Shown here in pieces: positions 53,012 to 60,846 of a stretch of DNA of 64,000 bases (positions are counted from its first letter, which is position 1; each line of letters begins with the position of its first letter). The stretch covers positions 896,371 through 960,370 of the forward strand of contig NZ_FQUD01000002.1 of NCBI RefSeq assembly GCF_900128945.1, in the 5' to 3' direction. Under the pieces are notes generated by a model, which saw nothing but the letters and a program-made list of their open reading frames with translations, had not been told where the DNA came from and ran no database searches. The DNA comes from Chryseobacterium sp. OV279 (GTDB taxonomy: Bacteria; Bacteroidota; Bacteroidia; Flavobacteriales; Weeksellaceae). Position numbers and translations under genes: made by a program.

Positions 53012-53141
53012 TCAAAATGAAATTGCTATTATAATATCCTGTTACCGGGTTACCGGTTCAAACGGAGAGCGGGTGGGCTATACAGGAGGAATTTGGAGAA
53101 AGCAAAAATTATTGGCAGTAGTGAAGGCTGTTTTATTTTGA
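53010..53141 (+). pseudogene. Remnant of an Ada/Ogt methyltransferase C terminus
   Basis: The frame 53010-53141 reads NQNEIAIIISCYRVTGSNG, continues with the E-R-V-G-Y-T-G-G-I-W-R-K-Q-K-L-L segment, and ends in VVKAVLF before a TGA. It matches the last 43 or so residues of the ada product (IAIIIPCHRVIGSDGDL through GGIWRKQKLLELEGAILF). The active-site PCHR is now SCYR and no start or N-terminal part remains. The fragment lies between the DinB and DUF2911 genes, about 10 kb from the intact ada. Confidence 0.85.
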
Positions 53142-53170
53142 TTTTTGTAAATTTAGGCAAAAATTTACAC

Positions 53171-53776
53171 GTGAAAAAGTTACTATTTGCACTTTGCATA
53201 TCAGCTTCGGCTTTAAGTTTTGCTCAGGATTATTCGGTACCGGCTGCAAGTCCGCGTCAGAAGGTAGAGCAGCAGTTTTCAATGTCTAAGATCAGCATTG
53301 ACTATGGAAGACCGGGAGTGAAAGGGCGTAAGATCTTCGGAGAACTGGTTCCTTACGGACAGGTTTGGAGAGCTGGCGCGAATTCATCTACTAAAATTAC
53401 ATTCGGACAGTCTGTGAACTTCGGAGGGAAGACGGTTCCGGCTGGAACATATGGTCTTTTCATCGTACCTACAGAAAAAGAATGGAAAGTAATATTGAAT
53501 AAAGATTTCCAGCAGTGGGGTGCTTATACCTACGATCCAAAACAGGATGTCGTAGATGTTATGGTCCCTGTGAATAAACTGGCAGACAAGCAGGAGTGGT
53601 TTGAAATTACCCTTAATCCTACAGATGAAAACTCTGGAAACTTAGTGATTAAGTGGGATATGGCTCAGGCTGAGGTGGCTTTAAAACCGGCAAAACCTGA
53701 TGCGGTAATCAAAATTTCAGATAAGCTGAAAGAAATCAAAAAAATTGAAGCAGACGCAGCAAAAGCTAAAGGCTAG
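53171..53776 (+). CDS. DUF2911-family secreted protein
   Basis: A 201-residue protein from the GTG at 53171, chosen because it opens a clean signal peptide (KKLLFALCISASALSFAQ); an earlier in-frame TTG at 53093 lies inside the Ada remnant. The domain shows SPRQKVEQQFSMSKISIDYGRPGVKGRKIFG and W-R-A-G-A-N-S-S-T-K-I-T-F, the DUF2911 hallmark. Its function is unknown; it is periplasmic or outer-membrane linked. The GNAT gene begins 4 bp after its stop. Confidence 0.88.
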   Translation: MKKLLFALCISASALSFAQDYSVPAASPRQKVEQQFSMSKISIDYGRPGVKGRKIFGELVPYGQVWRAGANSSTKITFGQSVNFGGKTVPAGTYGLFIVPTEKEWKVILNKDFQQWGAYTYDPKQDVVDVMVPVNKLADKQEWFEITLNPTDENSGNLVIKWDMAQAEVALKPAKPDAVIKISDKLKEIKKIEADAAKAKG

Positions 53777-53779
53777 ACA

Positions 53780-54307
53780 ATGAAATTTTCAATACAACCT
53801 GTTTTAGACAGTGAAGAATATCAATTAATCCCCTTACAGCAAGGGGATTTTGAGTCTGTATATGAAGTGGCTTCCGATCCACGGGTTTGGGAACAGCATC
53901 CCAATAAAAACCGCTATCAGAGAGAAGTTTTTGAAAGCTTTTTTAAAGGCGCTATGGAAAGCGAAGGTGCTTTTAAAATCATAGAGAAATCCTCCGGTGA
54001 GGTTCTGGGAAGCACGCGTTTTTATAATTATGACGAAGCGGATAACCATATTTTCATCGGTTATACTTTCTATGGGACGAAATCCTGGGGAAAAGGAATC
54101 AATCCTAAAGTGAAAAAAATGATGCTCGATTATATTTTTCAATTTGTAGATAAGGTACATTTTCATATTGGCAAAGAGAATATCCGTTCTCAGACTGCAC
54201 TGGAAAGAATTGGCGGGCAGAAGATCGGTGAAGAGGAAGTGGCTTATTTTGCAGAGCCTACAAGAACCAATTTCGTGTATGAAATAAAAAAAGAAAATCA
54301 CTCATGA
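53780..54307 (+). CDS. GNAT acetyltransferase, RimJ/RimL-type
   Basis: A 175-residue GNAT protein. IIEKSSGEVLGSTRFYNYDE, the TFYGTKSWGKGINPKVKKMML segment for acetyl-CoA and the HIGKENIRSQTALERIGGQKIGEE ending fit the RimJ/RimL-like protein or small-molecule acetyltransferases. It is coupled to the cupin gene by an ATGA overlap and lies 4 bp after the DUF2911 gene. The substrate is unknown. Confidence 0.88.
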   Translation: MKFSIQPVLDSEEYQLIPLQQGDFESVYEVASDPRVWEQHPNKNRYQREVFESFFKGAMESEGAFKIIEKSSGEVLGSTRFYNYDEADNHIFIGYTFYGTKSWGKGINPKVKKMMLDYIFQFVDKVHFHIGKENIRSQTALERIGGQKIGEEEVAYFAEPTRTNFVYEIKKENHS

Positions 54308-54663
54308 AAAAATACAAAATCCAGAAATCACCGTTTGTAGTGCCTACCACAGACGGGAAATTAATAGAAGAACATTGGGGAAACTCCACTGGAAATTCAA
54401 ATGTGTCCATCGCTCACATGATGGCACCACCGGACTGGAGTGAGCCGCATCAGACGCCGGAATTTGATGAATTCACCCTGATCATTTCCGGGAAAAAGCA
54501 GTTTGAGATAGACGGCGAAATCATAACCTTGGAAAAAGGGCAGAGCATCCTGATCGAGAAAGGCGCAAGAGTGCGTTACAGCAACCCGTTTTCAGAACCA
54601 TGCGATTATATTGCCATCTGTCTTCCTGCGTTTTCTATGGAACTGGTGAATAGAGAGAATTAA
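54304..54663 (+). CDS. Cupin-domain protein
   Basis: A 119-residue single cupin. The metal-site motif region is WSEPHQTPEFDEFTLIISGK (His and Glu ligands) and the second motif includes GQSILIEKGARVRYSNP. It overlaps the acetyltransferase gene by 4 bp, suggesting linked small-molecule metabolism. Substrate unknown. Confidence 0.88.
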   Translation: MKKYKIQKSPFVVPTTDGKLIEEHWGNSTGNSNVSIAHMMAPPDWSEPHQTPEFDEFTLIISGKKQFEIDGEIITLEKGQSILIEKGARVRYSNPFSEPCDYIAICLPAFSMELVNREN

Positions 54664-54679
54664 AAATGTACCAATATAG

Positions 54680-54730
54680 CAGTGTAACAATGTACCAATT
54701 ACAATCCTCGGTAAAACCATTGTTACACTG
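54680..54730. repeat. Inverted repeat between convergent genes
   Basis: CAGTGTAACAATG (54680-54692) and CATTGTTACACTG (54718-54730) are perfect reverse complements; more copies of the TGTAACA/TGTTACA unit surround them (54667-54750). It may serve as a two-way terminator and belongs to a class of short reiterated spacers. Confidence 0.65.
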
Positions 54731-54766
54731 TTACATTGATAGATTGTTACATTGAAATAAATTTAT

Positions 54767-55510
54767 TTATTTCAGTATTTCCTTCAAAAACAGCACTGTA
54801 TGATTCCAGGCTCTTTTGGCCATTACCTCATTGTAATCCGGTGACTTCGGATCGGTGAATGTATGCTTGGAATGGGCGTAGGTGATGATCTGCCAGTCAG
54901 CATTTCCTTCATTCATTTCCTTAATTAAATTATTGTAATCTTCCGGGGTTACGCCTTTATCATCTGCAGGGTTTTCAACTAAAATTTTCGTGGCAATAGG
55001 TCCGTTTTTCCGGGTCTGATCTTTTCCGATACTTCCGTGGATAGATACAACACCTACCACCGGAAGACTTCCTCTGGCAGACTCTAAGGCACCTGTTCCA
55101 CCGAAACAGTAGCCAATCACGGCAATTTTCTCAGAAATAGCTCCGTTTTTCTTCAATTGCTCTAAAGCCAAAGAAATACGTTTCTGATAAGCATCATAAT
55201 TTTGTTTGTAATATCCTGACGTTTTACCTGCAGAAGCATTATCTGCCGGGATATTTCCTTCACCGTAAATATCGGCAATGAAAGCAATATACCCTTGTTT
55301 TTCAAGTTCGGCAGCAGCAGTTTTGGCTTCGTCATCAATACCTTTCCAGGCGGGAAGGATCAGCACTCCCGGAAGTTTTTTTCCTGCGTTGGAAGTCACC
55401 AGGCCATTCAGTTTCTGTGAACCGTCCTGATAAGAAATGGTTTTTAGTTTCTGGCTGAAAACGGTTCCTGTGCTCATTATACAGGCTGTTAATAGAAGGG
55501 TGCGTATCAT
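54767..55510 (-). CDS. Secreted dienelactone-hydrolase-family protein
   Basis: A 247-residue protein with signal peptide (MIRTLLLTACIMSTGTVFSQ). It has the dienelactone hydrolase nucleophile cysteine in VIGYCFGGTGALESARG, the aspartate in the NPADDKGVTPEDYN region, and the histidine in YAHSKHTFTDPKSPDYN. The family cleaves ester or lactone bonds. Secreted members are common in Bacteroidota; the substrate is not known. Confidence 0.88.
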   Translation of the reverse strand: MIRTLLLTACIMSTGTVFSQKLKTISYQDGSQKLNGLVTSNAGKKLPGVLILPAWKGIDDEAKTAAAELEKQGYIAFIADIYGEGNIPADNASAGKTSGYYKQNYDAYQKRISLALEQLKKNGAISEKIAVIGYCFGGTGALESARGSLPVVGVVSIHGSIGKDQTRKNGPIATKILVENPADDKGVTPEDYNNLIKEMNEGNADWQIITYAHSKHTFTDPKSPDYNEVMAKRAWNHTVLFLKEILK

Positions 55511-55554
55511 AGGGTAATATTTAATGTATATTTTGAATATTCGCGGACATAAAA

Positions 55555-55596
55555 AATCCTCATCTAAATTACTGAAAATAACTTATGATGAGGATT
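55555..55596 (-). terminator. Terminator of the HAD gene
   Basis: AATCCTCAT (55555-55563) and ATGAGGATT (55588-55596) pair; on the minus strand T-run follows. It lies 24 bp past the HAD stop. Confidence 0.7.
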
Positions 55597-55619
55597 ATAA
55601 ATTATAAAGACTAATAGTG

Positions 55620-56231
55620 TCAGAATTTAATTCCCAGATTGGTCAGTTCATTTTCCAAATCAGTGTCAGGATTGATTTTAATTGTGGTGAAACCTAAAGT
55701 CTTAGCCATTTCAATATTCCTTGGGTTATCATCAATGAAAACAGATTCACCTGCCTGGATATTGTATCTTTCCAGGAGTACGTGCCAGATTTTCGGATCC
55801 GGTTTGATCAGTTTTTCTGTTCCTGAAACTACAATTTTTCCATTAAATATTTGAAAGAAGTCGTAGTTTTCCAGCGCATAGGGGAAAGTTTCTTCAGACC
55901 AGTTGGTTAAGCCGAACAATTGATAATCAGTGTTTTTTAAACGTCTTAAGAGGTCTACATTTTGTGGAATATCACTTTTCAGCATCACCGTCCAGTTATC
56001 GTAATAAGCTCGGAGTTCCTTTTCCCATTCCGGGAATTTTTTTACCTGAATATCAGTGCCTTCTGCCAGACTTCTTCCTTTGTCCTGCTGTTCATTCCAT
56101 TCCGACTGGGCAATGTTTTCCAGAAAGTACTCCATTTTCTCATCGTCCTTGAAATAATCTTTGAAAAAATACCTCGGATCCCAATCCATTAAAACGCCGC
56201 CAAAATCGAAGATGATATTTTTAATTTCCAT
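55620..56231 (-). CDS. HAD-superfamily phosphatase/dehalogenase-like hydrolase
   Basis: A 203-residue protein of HAD subfamily IA. Motif I is NIIFDFGGVLMDWDPRYFF (nucleophile D9-D10 region), motif II LFGLTNWSEETFP, motif III around KPDPKIWHVLLERY, and motif IV VFIDDNPRNIEMA. It resembles YihX/YjjG-type sugar- or nucleotide-phosphate phosphatases. It is monocistronic, with a terminator after it. Confidence 0.92.
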   Translation of the reverse strand: MEIKNIIFDFGGVLMDWDPRYFFKDYFKDDEKMEYFLENIAQSEWNEQQDKGRSLAEGTDIQVKKFPEWEKELRAYYDNWTVMLKSDIPQNVDLLRRLKNTDYQLFGLTNWSEETFPYALENYDFFQIFNGKIVVSGTEKLIKPDPKIWHVLLERYNIQAGESVFIDDNPRNIEMAKTLGFTTIKINPDTDLENELTNLGIKF

Positions 56232-56376
56232 AAATGTTTTTAAACTTTTTTAATTGTATTTGATTACAAAAGTCGCAAAAGTTTTGGTATTTAAAGCCTT
56301 GATATTACTTAAATTTCAAAAGATTCTTATTCTTGAAATACTGGGTTCGTATAAGTGGGAAATTAAACTTTTATTT

Positions 56377-56576
56377 AACCACAAAAGTCACAAAAGTTTT
56401 AATGCATTGAAACACTTTAGAGCACTTTAGTTTCGGAAGATTATCGTCTTGAAAACAGTAAGAACACATAAGAAGGAAATCAGAGATTTTCATAAAACTT
56501 AAGTGCTCTTCTTATGCGCAATGTATTTACTTTAAAATAACTTAAGTGTTTAAAAACTTTTGTGACTTTTGTGGTT
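56377..56576. repeat. 200-bp palindromic dispersed element
   Basis: The gene-free 56232-56591 spacer is largely one structure. A 24-bp perfect inverted pair (AACCACAAAAGTCACAAAAG plus TTTT at 56377-56400; its complement at 56553-56576) encloses inner pairs AGAGCACTT/AAGTGCTCT (56419-56427 and 56501-56509) and CATAAGAAG/CTTCTTATG. Its right arm (about 56470-56576) matches 60571-60676 in the opposite orientation. 56232-56376 holds a partial further copy. Confidence 0.75.
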
Positions 56577-56591
56577 TAAAAAATCAGCAGT

Positions 56592-57023
56592 TTACTCCGG
56601 TTTATAGAATTGGTACTGCTCATTTTCATAATACGCATTGATGTGATGCAGCCCATTCGTCAGGATGATTTCTTTTGCTCCGATGATGGAGTTGTACCTC
56701 GCCGTCTGTTCAAATGTTTTCTCCGTTAGCTTGATTTGCGGGGCTTTACATTCGATAAGGATTACGGGTTCTGTTTTTTCGGTTACCAGAAGGTCAATTC
56801 TTTTGGTAAGGCCGTTCAGAAGGATCTTTTTCTCTGTGATCAGAGCAGACGGAGAATAGCCTTTTACCGAAAGATAATAGTGGATCCAGTGCTGGCGTAC
56901 CCATTCTTCAGGAGTGAGCAGAAGGTAAGTTTTGCGGACTAAGTCATAAATAAAAAACTTATCTTTGTCTTTCTTGAATTTAAAATCAAAAGTTTCCTGA
57001 AAATTCAGTTTTGGAAGTTCCAT
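56592..57023 (-). CDS. HsdR N-terminal-type nuclease-domain protein
   Basis: A 143-residue protein from the ATG at 57023 (MELPKLNFQETFDFKF); the longer frame from 57056 would run into the holA start. The core fits the type I restriction enzyme R-protein N-terminal fold (LLLTPEEWVRQHWIHYYLSVKG, then KRIDLLVTEKTEPVILIECKAP), whose nuclease motif D-x(n)-E-x-K is visible in DLLV...LIECKAP. It is a solitary domain with no methylase or specificity gene nearby. It shares a tiny divergent gap with holA, where both genes start within 8 bp. Confidence 0.85.
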   Translation of the reverse strand: MELPKLNFQETFDFKFKKDKDKFFIYDLVRKTYLLLTPEEWVRQHWIHYYLSVKGYSPSALITEKKILLNGLTKRIDLLVTEKTEPVILIECKAPQIKLTEKTFEQTARYNSIIGAKEIILTNGLHHINAYYENEQYQFYKPE

Positions 57024-57030
57024 TAATAAG

Positions 57031-58068
57031 ATGAAAGAATTAGATTTAATCCTCAAAAATATTAAAAATAAAGAAGTTTTACCTATTTATTTTTTCCACG
57101 GAGAAGAACCTTACTTTATTGATGCTGCCGTAAAAGTGCTTGAACACGACTTTCTGGAGGAAGATGAAAAGGCTTTTAACCAGACTGTAGTGTACGGAAA
57201 AGATACCTCTTATCAGGAGATCCTTTCCCTTGCAAGACAGTTCCCGATGATGGGCGACAGGCAGGTGATTATTGTAAAGGAAGCTCAGGATTTGAAATTT
57301 AATGAGGATGAAAACCGTGTTCTGGAAACCTATGTGGAAAATCCGGTTCCTTCTACAGTGCTTGTTTTTGCGCATAAACATAAGAAGCTGGACAGTAGAA
57401 AAAAAGCGGCAAAAGCACTGGATAAAGCCAAAGCTCTTTTCTTAAGTGAATCTGTGAGAGACAGCAATCTTCCAAAATGGATTGCTGATGAATGTGCCCA
57501 ACTGAAAATTAAAATTGCTCCGAATATTTCCAATCTACTGGCAGAATATTTAGGAAACGACCTTTCAAGAATTGCCAACGAACTGAACAAGCTGAAGATT
57601 ATCCTCAAGGAAGGCGAAATGCTGGATGGAACGATCGTAGAAAACCATATCGGGATCAGCAAAGAATACAATGTTTTTGAACTTCAGAAAGCTTTAGGAA
57701 CCAAAAATGCCGATGCCGCATTCAGGATCGCTCATTTTATGGGTAAAAATCCAAAGAATAATCCTTTTGTGATGATGCTGGCGAATCTGTACAGTTATTT
57801 TTCCAATGTGATCATTTACCAAACCATGGCCGGACAGCCACCACAGGCTATTGCTTCACAAATGGGCGTTAATCCCTATTTCATCAAAGACTATGCGGAA
57901 AGTGCAAGGTTATATCCTTTAAAACATGCTACCAGAGTCATTTCTATCTTAAGAGAATTTGACATGAAAGGAAAAGGTCTTGGAGCGGTGAATATGGGGG
58001 AGGCAGAGCTGATCAAGGAACTGGTGTATAAGATTATTAATGTGGATAAAATTAAGATGAAAGTTTGA
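57031..58068 (+). CDS. holA: DNA polymerase III subunit delta
   Basis: A 345-residue clamp-loader subunit that opens the sliding clamp. N-terminal AAA+-like domain: FFHGEEPYFIDAAVKVLE and the ARQFPMMGDRQVIIVKEAQ segment typical of HolA. The collar domain follows in the C-terminal half (LGTKNADAAFRIAHFMGKNPK). Bacteroidota delta is usually this length. It is divergent from the HsdR-type gene at 57023. Confidence 0.95.
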   Translation: MKELDLILKNIKNKEVLPIYFFHGEEPYFIDAAVKVLEHDFLEEDEKAFNQTVVYGKDTSYQEILSLARQFPMMGDRQVIIVKEAQDLKFNEDENRVLETYVENPVPSTVLVFAHKHKKLDSRKKAAKALDKAKALFLSESVRDSNLPKWIADECAQLKIKIAPNISNLLAEYLGNDLSRIANELNKLKIILKEGEMLDGTIVENHIGISKEYNVFELQKALGTKNADAAFRIAHFMGKNPKNNPFVMMLANLYSYFSNVIIYQTMAGQPPQAIASQMGVNPYFIKDYAESARLYPLKHATRVISILREFDMKGKGLGAVNMGEAELIKELVYKIINVDKIKMKV

Positions 58069-58079
58069 TGAGTTTTTGA

Positions 58080-58136
58080 GTGGGAGTGTTTGAGTGTTTT
58101 AGAGTGGGAGTGTTTTAGAGTGGGAGTGTTTTAGGG
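58080..58136. repeat. GAGTGTTTTA-type tandem repeat
   Basis: Near-perfect reiterations of GAGTGGGAGTGTTTTA with a GAGTGTTTGAGTGTTTTA opening, three units. It belongs to a G/T-rich intergenic class that recurs at 23221-23255 and 59046-59090. It lies between holA and the next gene, and a TATTTTTG -7-like element overlaps its end (58140-58147). Confidence 0.6.
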
Positions 58137-58152
58137 TTATATTTTTGTTGGT

Positions 58153-59046
58153 ATGAGAAAAAGTGTTTTCCTGATTGTTTTGTCTGTGGTTTTAATGGTT
58201 TTTGCAACTCAGTATACTTTTGGACAGACGATAAAAGGCAGTCATTATGAATTAAATATTGCCCCGGATCAGAAAGCGGTTCTTATTTTATTTCCCTGTT
58301 TTCCCTGTAATATAGAACATACAAAAACGGAAGCCGGATTTTTAAAAGGCATCGACAGGAAAGGTGTCACCACGATTCTTTTAGACTATAATCAGAAATT
58401 ATTTTTAACGGAATCTGAAAAGCAGAAGTACGCAAAAACTTTACACAGGATCTTTAAACGCAACAAAATTTCGCCCGATAATATATACATTGGAGGTTTT
58501 TCCGGTGGAGGAAATGTGGCCCTTCTGATGACAGCTTTCCTCATTAAACATCAGGATCCTCTACAACCCAAAGGGCTGATGGTCGTAGATTCTCCTATCG
58601 ATCTTGAAAAGCTCTATGATAATGCCCAGAAAGATGTAGCCAAAAATGCAGATCCCGAAGCTGTAGAAGAGGGAAGGTACCTGACGGAGCTTCTGGAAAA
58701 AGAAATAGGAAAACAGGATACGAGCCGTGAGAAATATAAAACGTTGTCACCCTATTTAATGTCTGCATCTCCTGATGAAGGTAATATCCAATATCTTAAA
58801 CATATTAAAACAAGATTGTACTGCGAACCTGATCTGAAATGGCAGCTCGAAAAGAAGAACAGAACCTACGAAGAACTTAACGCCTATGTACTGGAAAAAG
58901 CCAATCAGACATTACTTAAAGCAGGAAATACACAGACAGAACTGATCCAAACCAAAGACCGCGGCATCCGAGCCAACGGAACAAAACATCCGCATTCATG
59001 GAATATCGTGGAGGGGAATGAGCTGGTGAAATGGATGGTGGAGTAG
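58153..59046 (+). CDS. Secreted alpha/beta-hydrolase-fold protein
   Basis: A 297-residue protein with signal peptide (MRKSVFLIVLSVVLMVFATQ). The nucleophile elbow is IGGFSGGGNVALLM, and a late histidine is in TKHPHSWNIVEGN. A CFPC pair occurs in the first strand region. The substrate is unknown. A TATTTTTG at 58140-58147 sits only 5 bp before the start codon, so if it is a promoter, the message would be leaderless. Confidence 0.75.
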   Translation: MRKSVFLIVLSVVLMVFATQYTFGQTIKGSHYELNIAPDQKAVLILFPCFPCNIEHTKTEAGFLKGIDRKGVTTILLDYNQKLFLTESEKQKYAKTLHRIFKRNKISPDNIYIGGFSGGGNVALLMTAFLIKHQDPLQPKGLMVVDSPIDLEKLYDNAQKDVAKNADPEAVEEGRYLTELLEKEIGKQDTSREKYKTLSPYLMSASPDEGNIQYLKHIKTRLYCEPDLKWQLEKKNRTYEELNAYVLEKANQTLLKAGNTQTELIQTKDRGIRANGTKHPHSWNIVEGNELVKWMVE

Positions 59047-59557
59047 TTGGGTTTGAGAGTCGGAGGGTTTGAGGGTTTGAGGGTTTGAGAGTGAGAGTGA
59101 ATGGTCAATTTTGCTTCGCAAGTGAATGGTGAATTTAAGAACCAAGAATCAAGAGCCAAGAGCCAAGAAAGAAGATTCAAGACATCAGATTTCAGATATC
59201 AGACGCTGAATTCATTAACTTAATTACTACGAACTAGCAACTAGCAACCAGCAACTAGCAATTAGCAACCTTTCAAACCAAAAAACTCGTATCCCGAAAC
59301 CCACACCCCGCATCCAAAGTATCAGAACCAGCAACCAGCAACTGACAACGTTTCCCCAACTCATTGACTCTAAAACCCTCAAACCCTCAAACCCTTCGAC
59401 TCTAATACTCTCAAACTCTCCCACACTCAACCACATACCACCCAATCGACAGTCTACATATTTCATATTGACAAGTATCATTAAAAATACTTTAATAAAA
59501 CAGTAAAAATTACGAAATTAGCAGCCTGAATTAAAATCTTTTTGAACAAAGTAAATT
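59047..59557. repeat. 511-bp mosaic of short tandem repeats
   Basis: No gene. In order: GAGGGTTTGAGGGTTTGAGA-like units (59052-59092), CCAAGAATCAAGAGCCAAGA-like units (59139-59165), TCAGATTTCAGATATCAGAC (59185-59205), CAACTAGCAACCAGCAACTA-like units (59229-59270), and their partial reverse complements such as CCCTCAAACCCTCAAACCC (59372-59390) and CTCTCAAACTCTCCCACA (59405-59425). The last 90 bp before trxB look unique. Confidence 0.7.
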
Positions 59558-60499
59558 ATGGAACAAAACATTTTAGATTGTGTGATCGTTGGATCCGGGC
59601 CTTCTGGCTTTACAGCGGCTATTTATGCGGCAAGAGCAGACTTGAAACCAGAACTATACACAGGTTTGGAGCCGGGCGGACAATTAACCACAACGACGGA
59701 GGTTGATAACTTTCCAGGATATCCGGCAGGGATTACAGGGCCTGAAATGATGATGGATCTGCAGAAGCAGGCGGAAAGATTCGAGACTAAAGTTCATTAC
59801 GAAATGATCACTAAAGCTGAATTCTCCAAAGAAGAAGGCGGTGTTCACAAATTATACGCAGGAAATAAGGAAATCCTGGCCAAAACGGTCATTATCTCTA
59901 CAGGAGCTACCGCAAAATATCTTGGCCTTGATGATGAGAAGAAATATGCAGGAGGCGGTGTTTCCGCATGTGCTACGTGCGACGGATTCTTCTACAGAGG
60001 AAAAGATGTGGTAGTAGTAGGAGCAGGAGATACAGCGGCAGAAGAGGCAACTTATCTTGCAAAGCTTACGAAAAAAGTAACAATGCTGGTAAGAAAAGAC
60101 GTGTTCAGAGCTTCTAAAGCTATGATCCACAGAGTAGAAAATACACCGAATATCGAAGTGAAATTCAACCATGAATTAATCGGGATTGAAGGGGAGAACA
60201 GCCTTGTTGAAAGAGCGATGATCATTAACAACCAGACTCAGGAGAAATCTTCGGTAGATGTAGACGGTATCTTCATCGCCATCGGTCACAAGCCGAATAC
60301 AGATATCTTCGTTGGACAGATTGACCTTGATGAAAACGGATATATCCTTACTGAAAAAGGATCTACAAGAACCAATCTTCCGGGTGTATTTGCGGCTGGA
60401 GATGTTCAGGATCATATCTATAGACAGGCGATCACCGCTGCAGGAAGCGGATGTATGGCGGCTATGGATGCAGAGAAATATCTTGCTGAATTACATTAA
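59558..60499 (+). CDS. trxB: Thioredoxin-disulfide reductase
   Basis: A 313-residue flavoprotein reducing thioredoxin with NADPH. The FAD motif is VGSGPSGFTAAIYAARA (about 11-27), the redox centre CATC is at residues 138-141, the NADPH motif is VVGAGDTAAEEATYL, and the ending PGVFAAGDVQD(H) is typical. Length and motifs are normal. A strong terminator follows. Confidence 0.97.
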   Translation: MEQNILDCVIVGSGPSGFTAAIYAARADLKPELYTGLEPGGQLTTTTEVDNFPGYPAGITGPEMMMDLQKQAERFETKVHYEMITKAEFSKEEGGVHKLYAGNKEILAKTVIISTGATAKYLGLDDEKKYAGGGVSACATCDGFFYRGKDVVVVGAGDTAAEEATYLAKLTKKVTMLVRKDVFRASKAMIHRVENTPNIEVKFNHELIGIEGENSLVERAMIINNQTQEKSSVDVDGIFIAIGHKPNTDIFVGQIDLDENGYILTEKGSTRTNLPGVFAAGDVQDHIYRQAITAAGSGCMAAMDAEKYLAELH

Positions 60500-60519
60500 T
60501 ATTCAGCTTTTACAATACA

Positions 60520-60546
60520 AAGCGTACCCTGTGGGTGCGCTTTTTT
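60520..60546 (+). terminator. Terminator of trxB
   Basis: AAGCGTACCC (60520-60529) pairs with GGGTGCGCTT (60533-60542, one G-U pair), followed by T to 60546. Confidence 0.85.
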
Positions 60547-60570
60547 GTTTTACTTTACCCTAAGATTTTT

Positions 60571-60779
60571 ACCACAAAAGGCACAAAAGTTTTTAAACAC
60601 TTTAGTTATTGTAAAGTAAATGCATTGCGCATAGAAGGTACACTTAAGTTTTTATGAAAATCTACGATTTTCTTGAGTATAAAAGTAAATCTATTGACCG
60701 AGCTTTAATTCGTGAGGATCATCATTCCCCTCGTTTGGAGGGGTGGCGAAAATTCTTTGAATTTTTGACGGGGTGGTTT
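60571..60779. repeat. Dispersed repeats between trxB and the T9SS gene
   Basis: The 347-bp gap after trxB has no gene. 60571-60676 is a copy of one arm of the element at 56470-56576 in inverse orientation, about nine bases in ten the same by eye. 60725-60779 is a second repeat class with CCCCTC-GTTTG-GAGGGG (60727-60743) and AAAATTC/GAATTTT hairpins, which I recognise as widespread in flavobacterial genomes. Confidence 0.7.
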
Positions 60780-60793
60780 AGTTTAGCACCATA

Positions 60794-60817
60794 AAAAAAC
60801 TGCTTCAAGAGAAGCAG
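60794..60817 (-). terminator. Terminator of the T9SS gene at 60847
   Basis: CTGCTTC (60800-60806) and GAAGCAG (60811-60817) around AAGA; on the minus strand a run of T follows immediately (complement of 60794-60799). Confidence 0.85.
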
Positions 60818-60846
60818 CTTTATTATTATCATCTGTTGTTACAGAT

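Noticed and set aside
53093..53170. N-terminal extension of the DUF2911 protein
   Set aside because: It uses the Ada remnant in another frame; the GTG at 53171 directly opens the signal peptide.
59229..59270. CRISPR-like array of CAACTAG units
   Set aside because: Units are 7-bp slippage repeats without spacers, and no cas genes are present.
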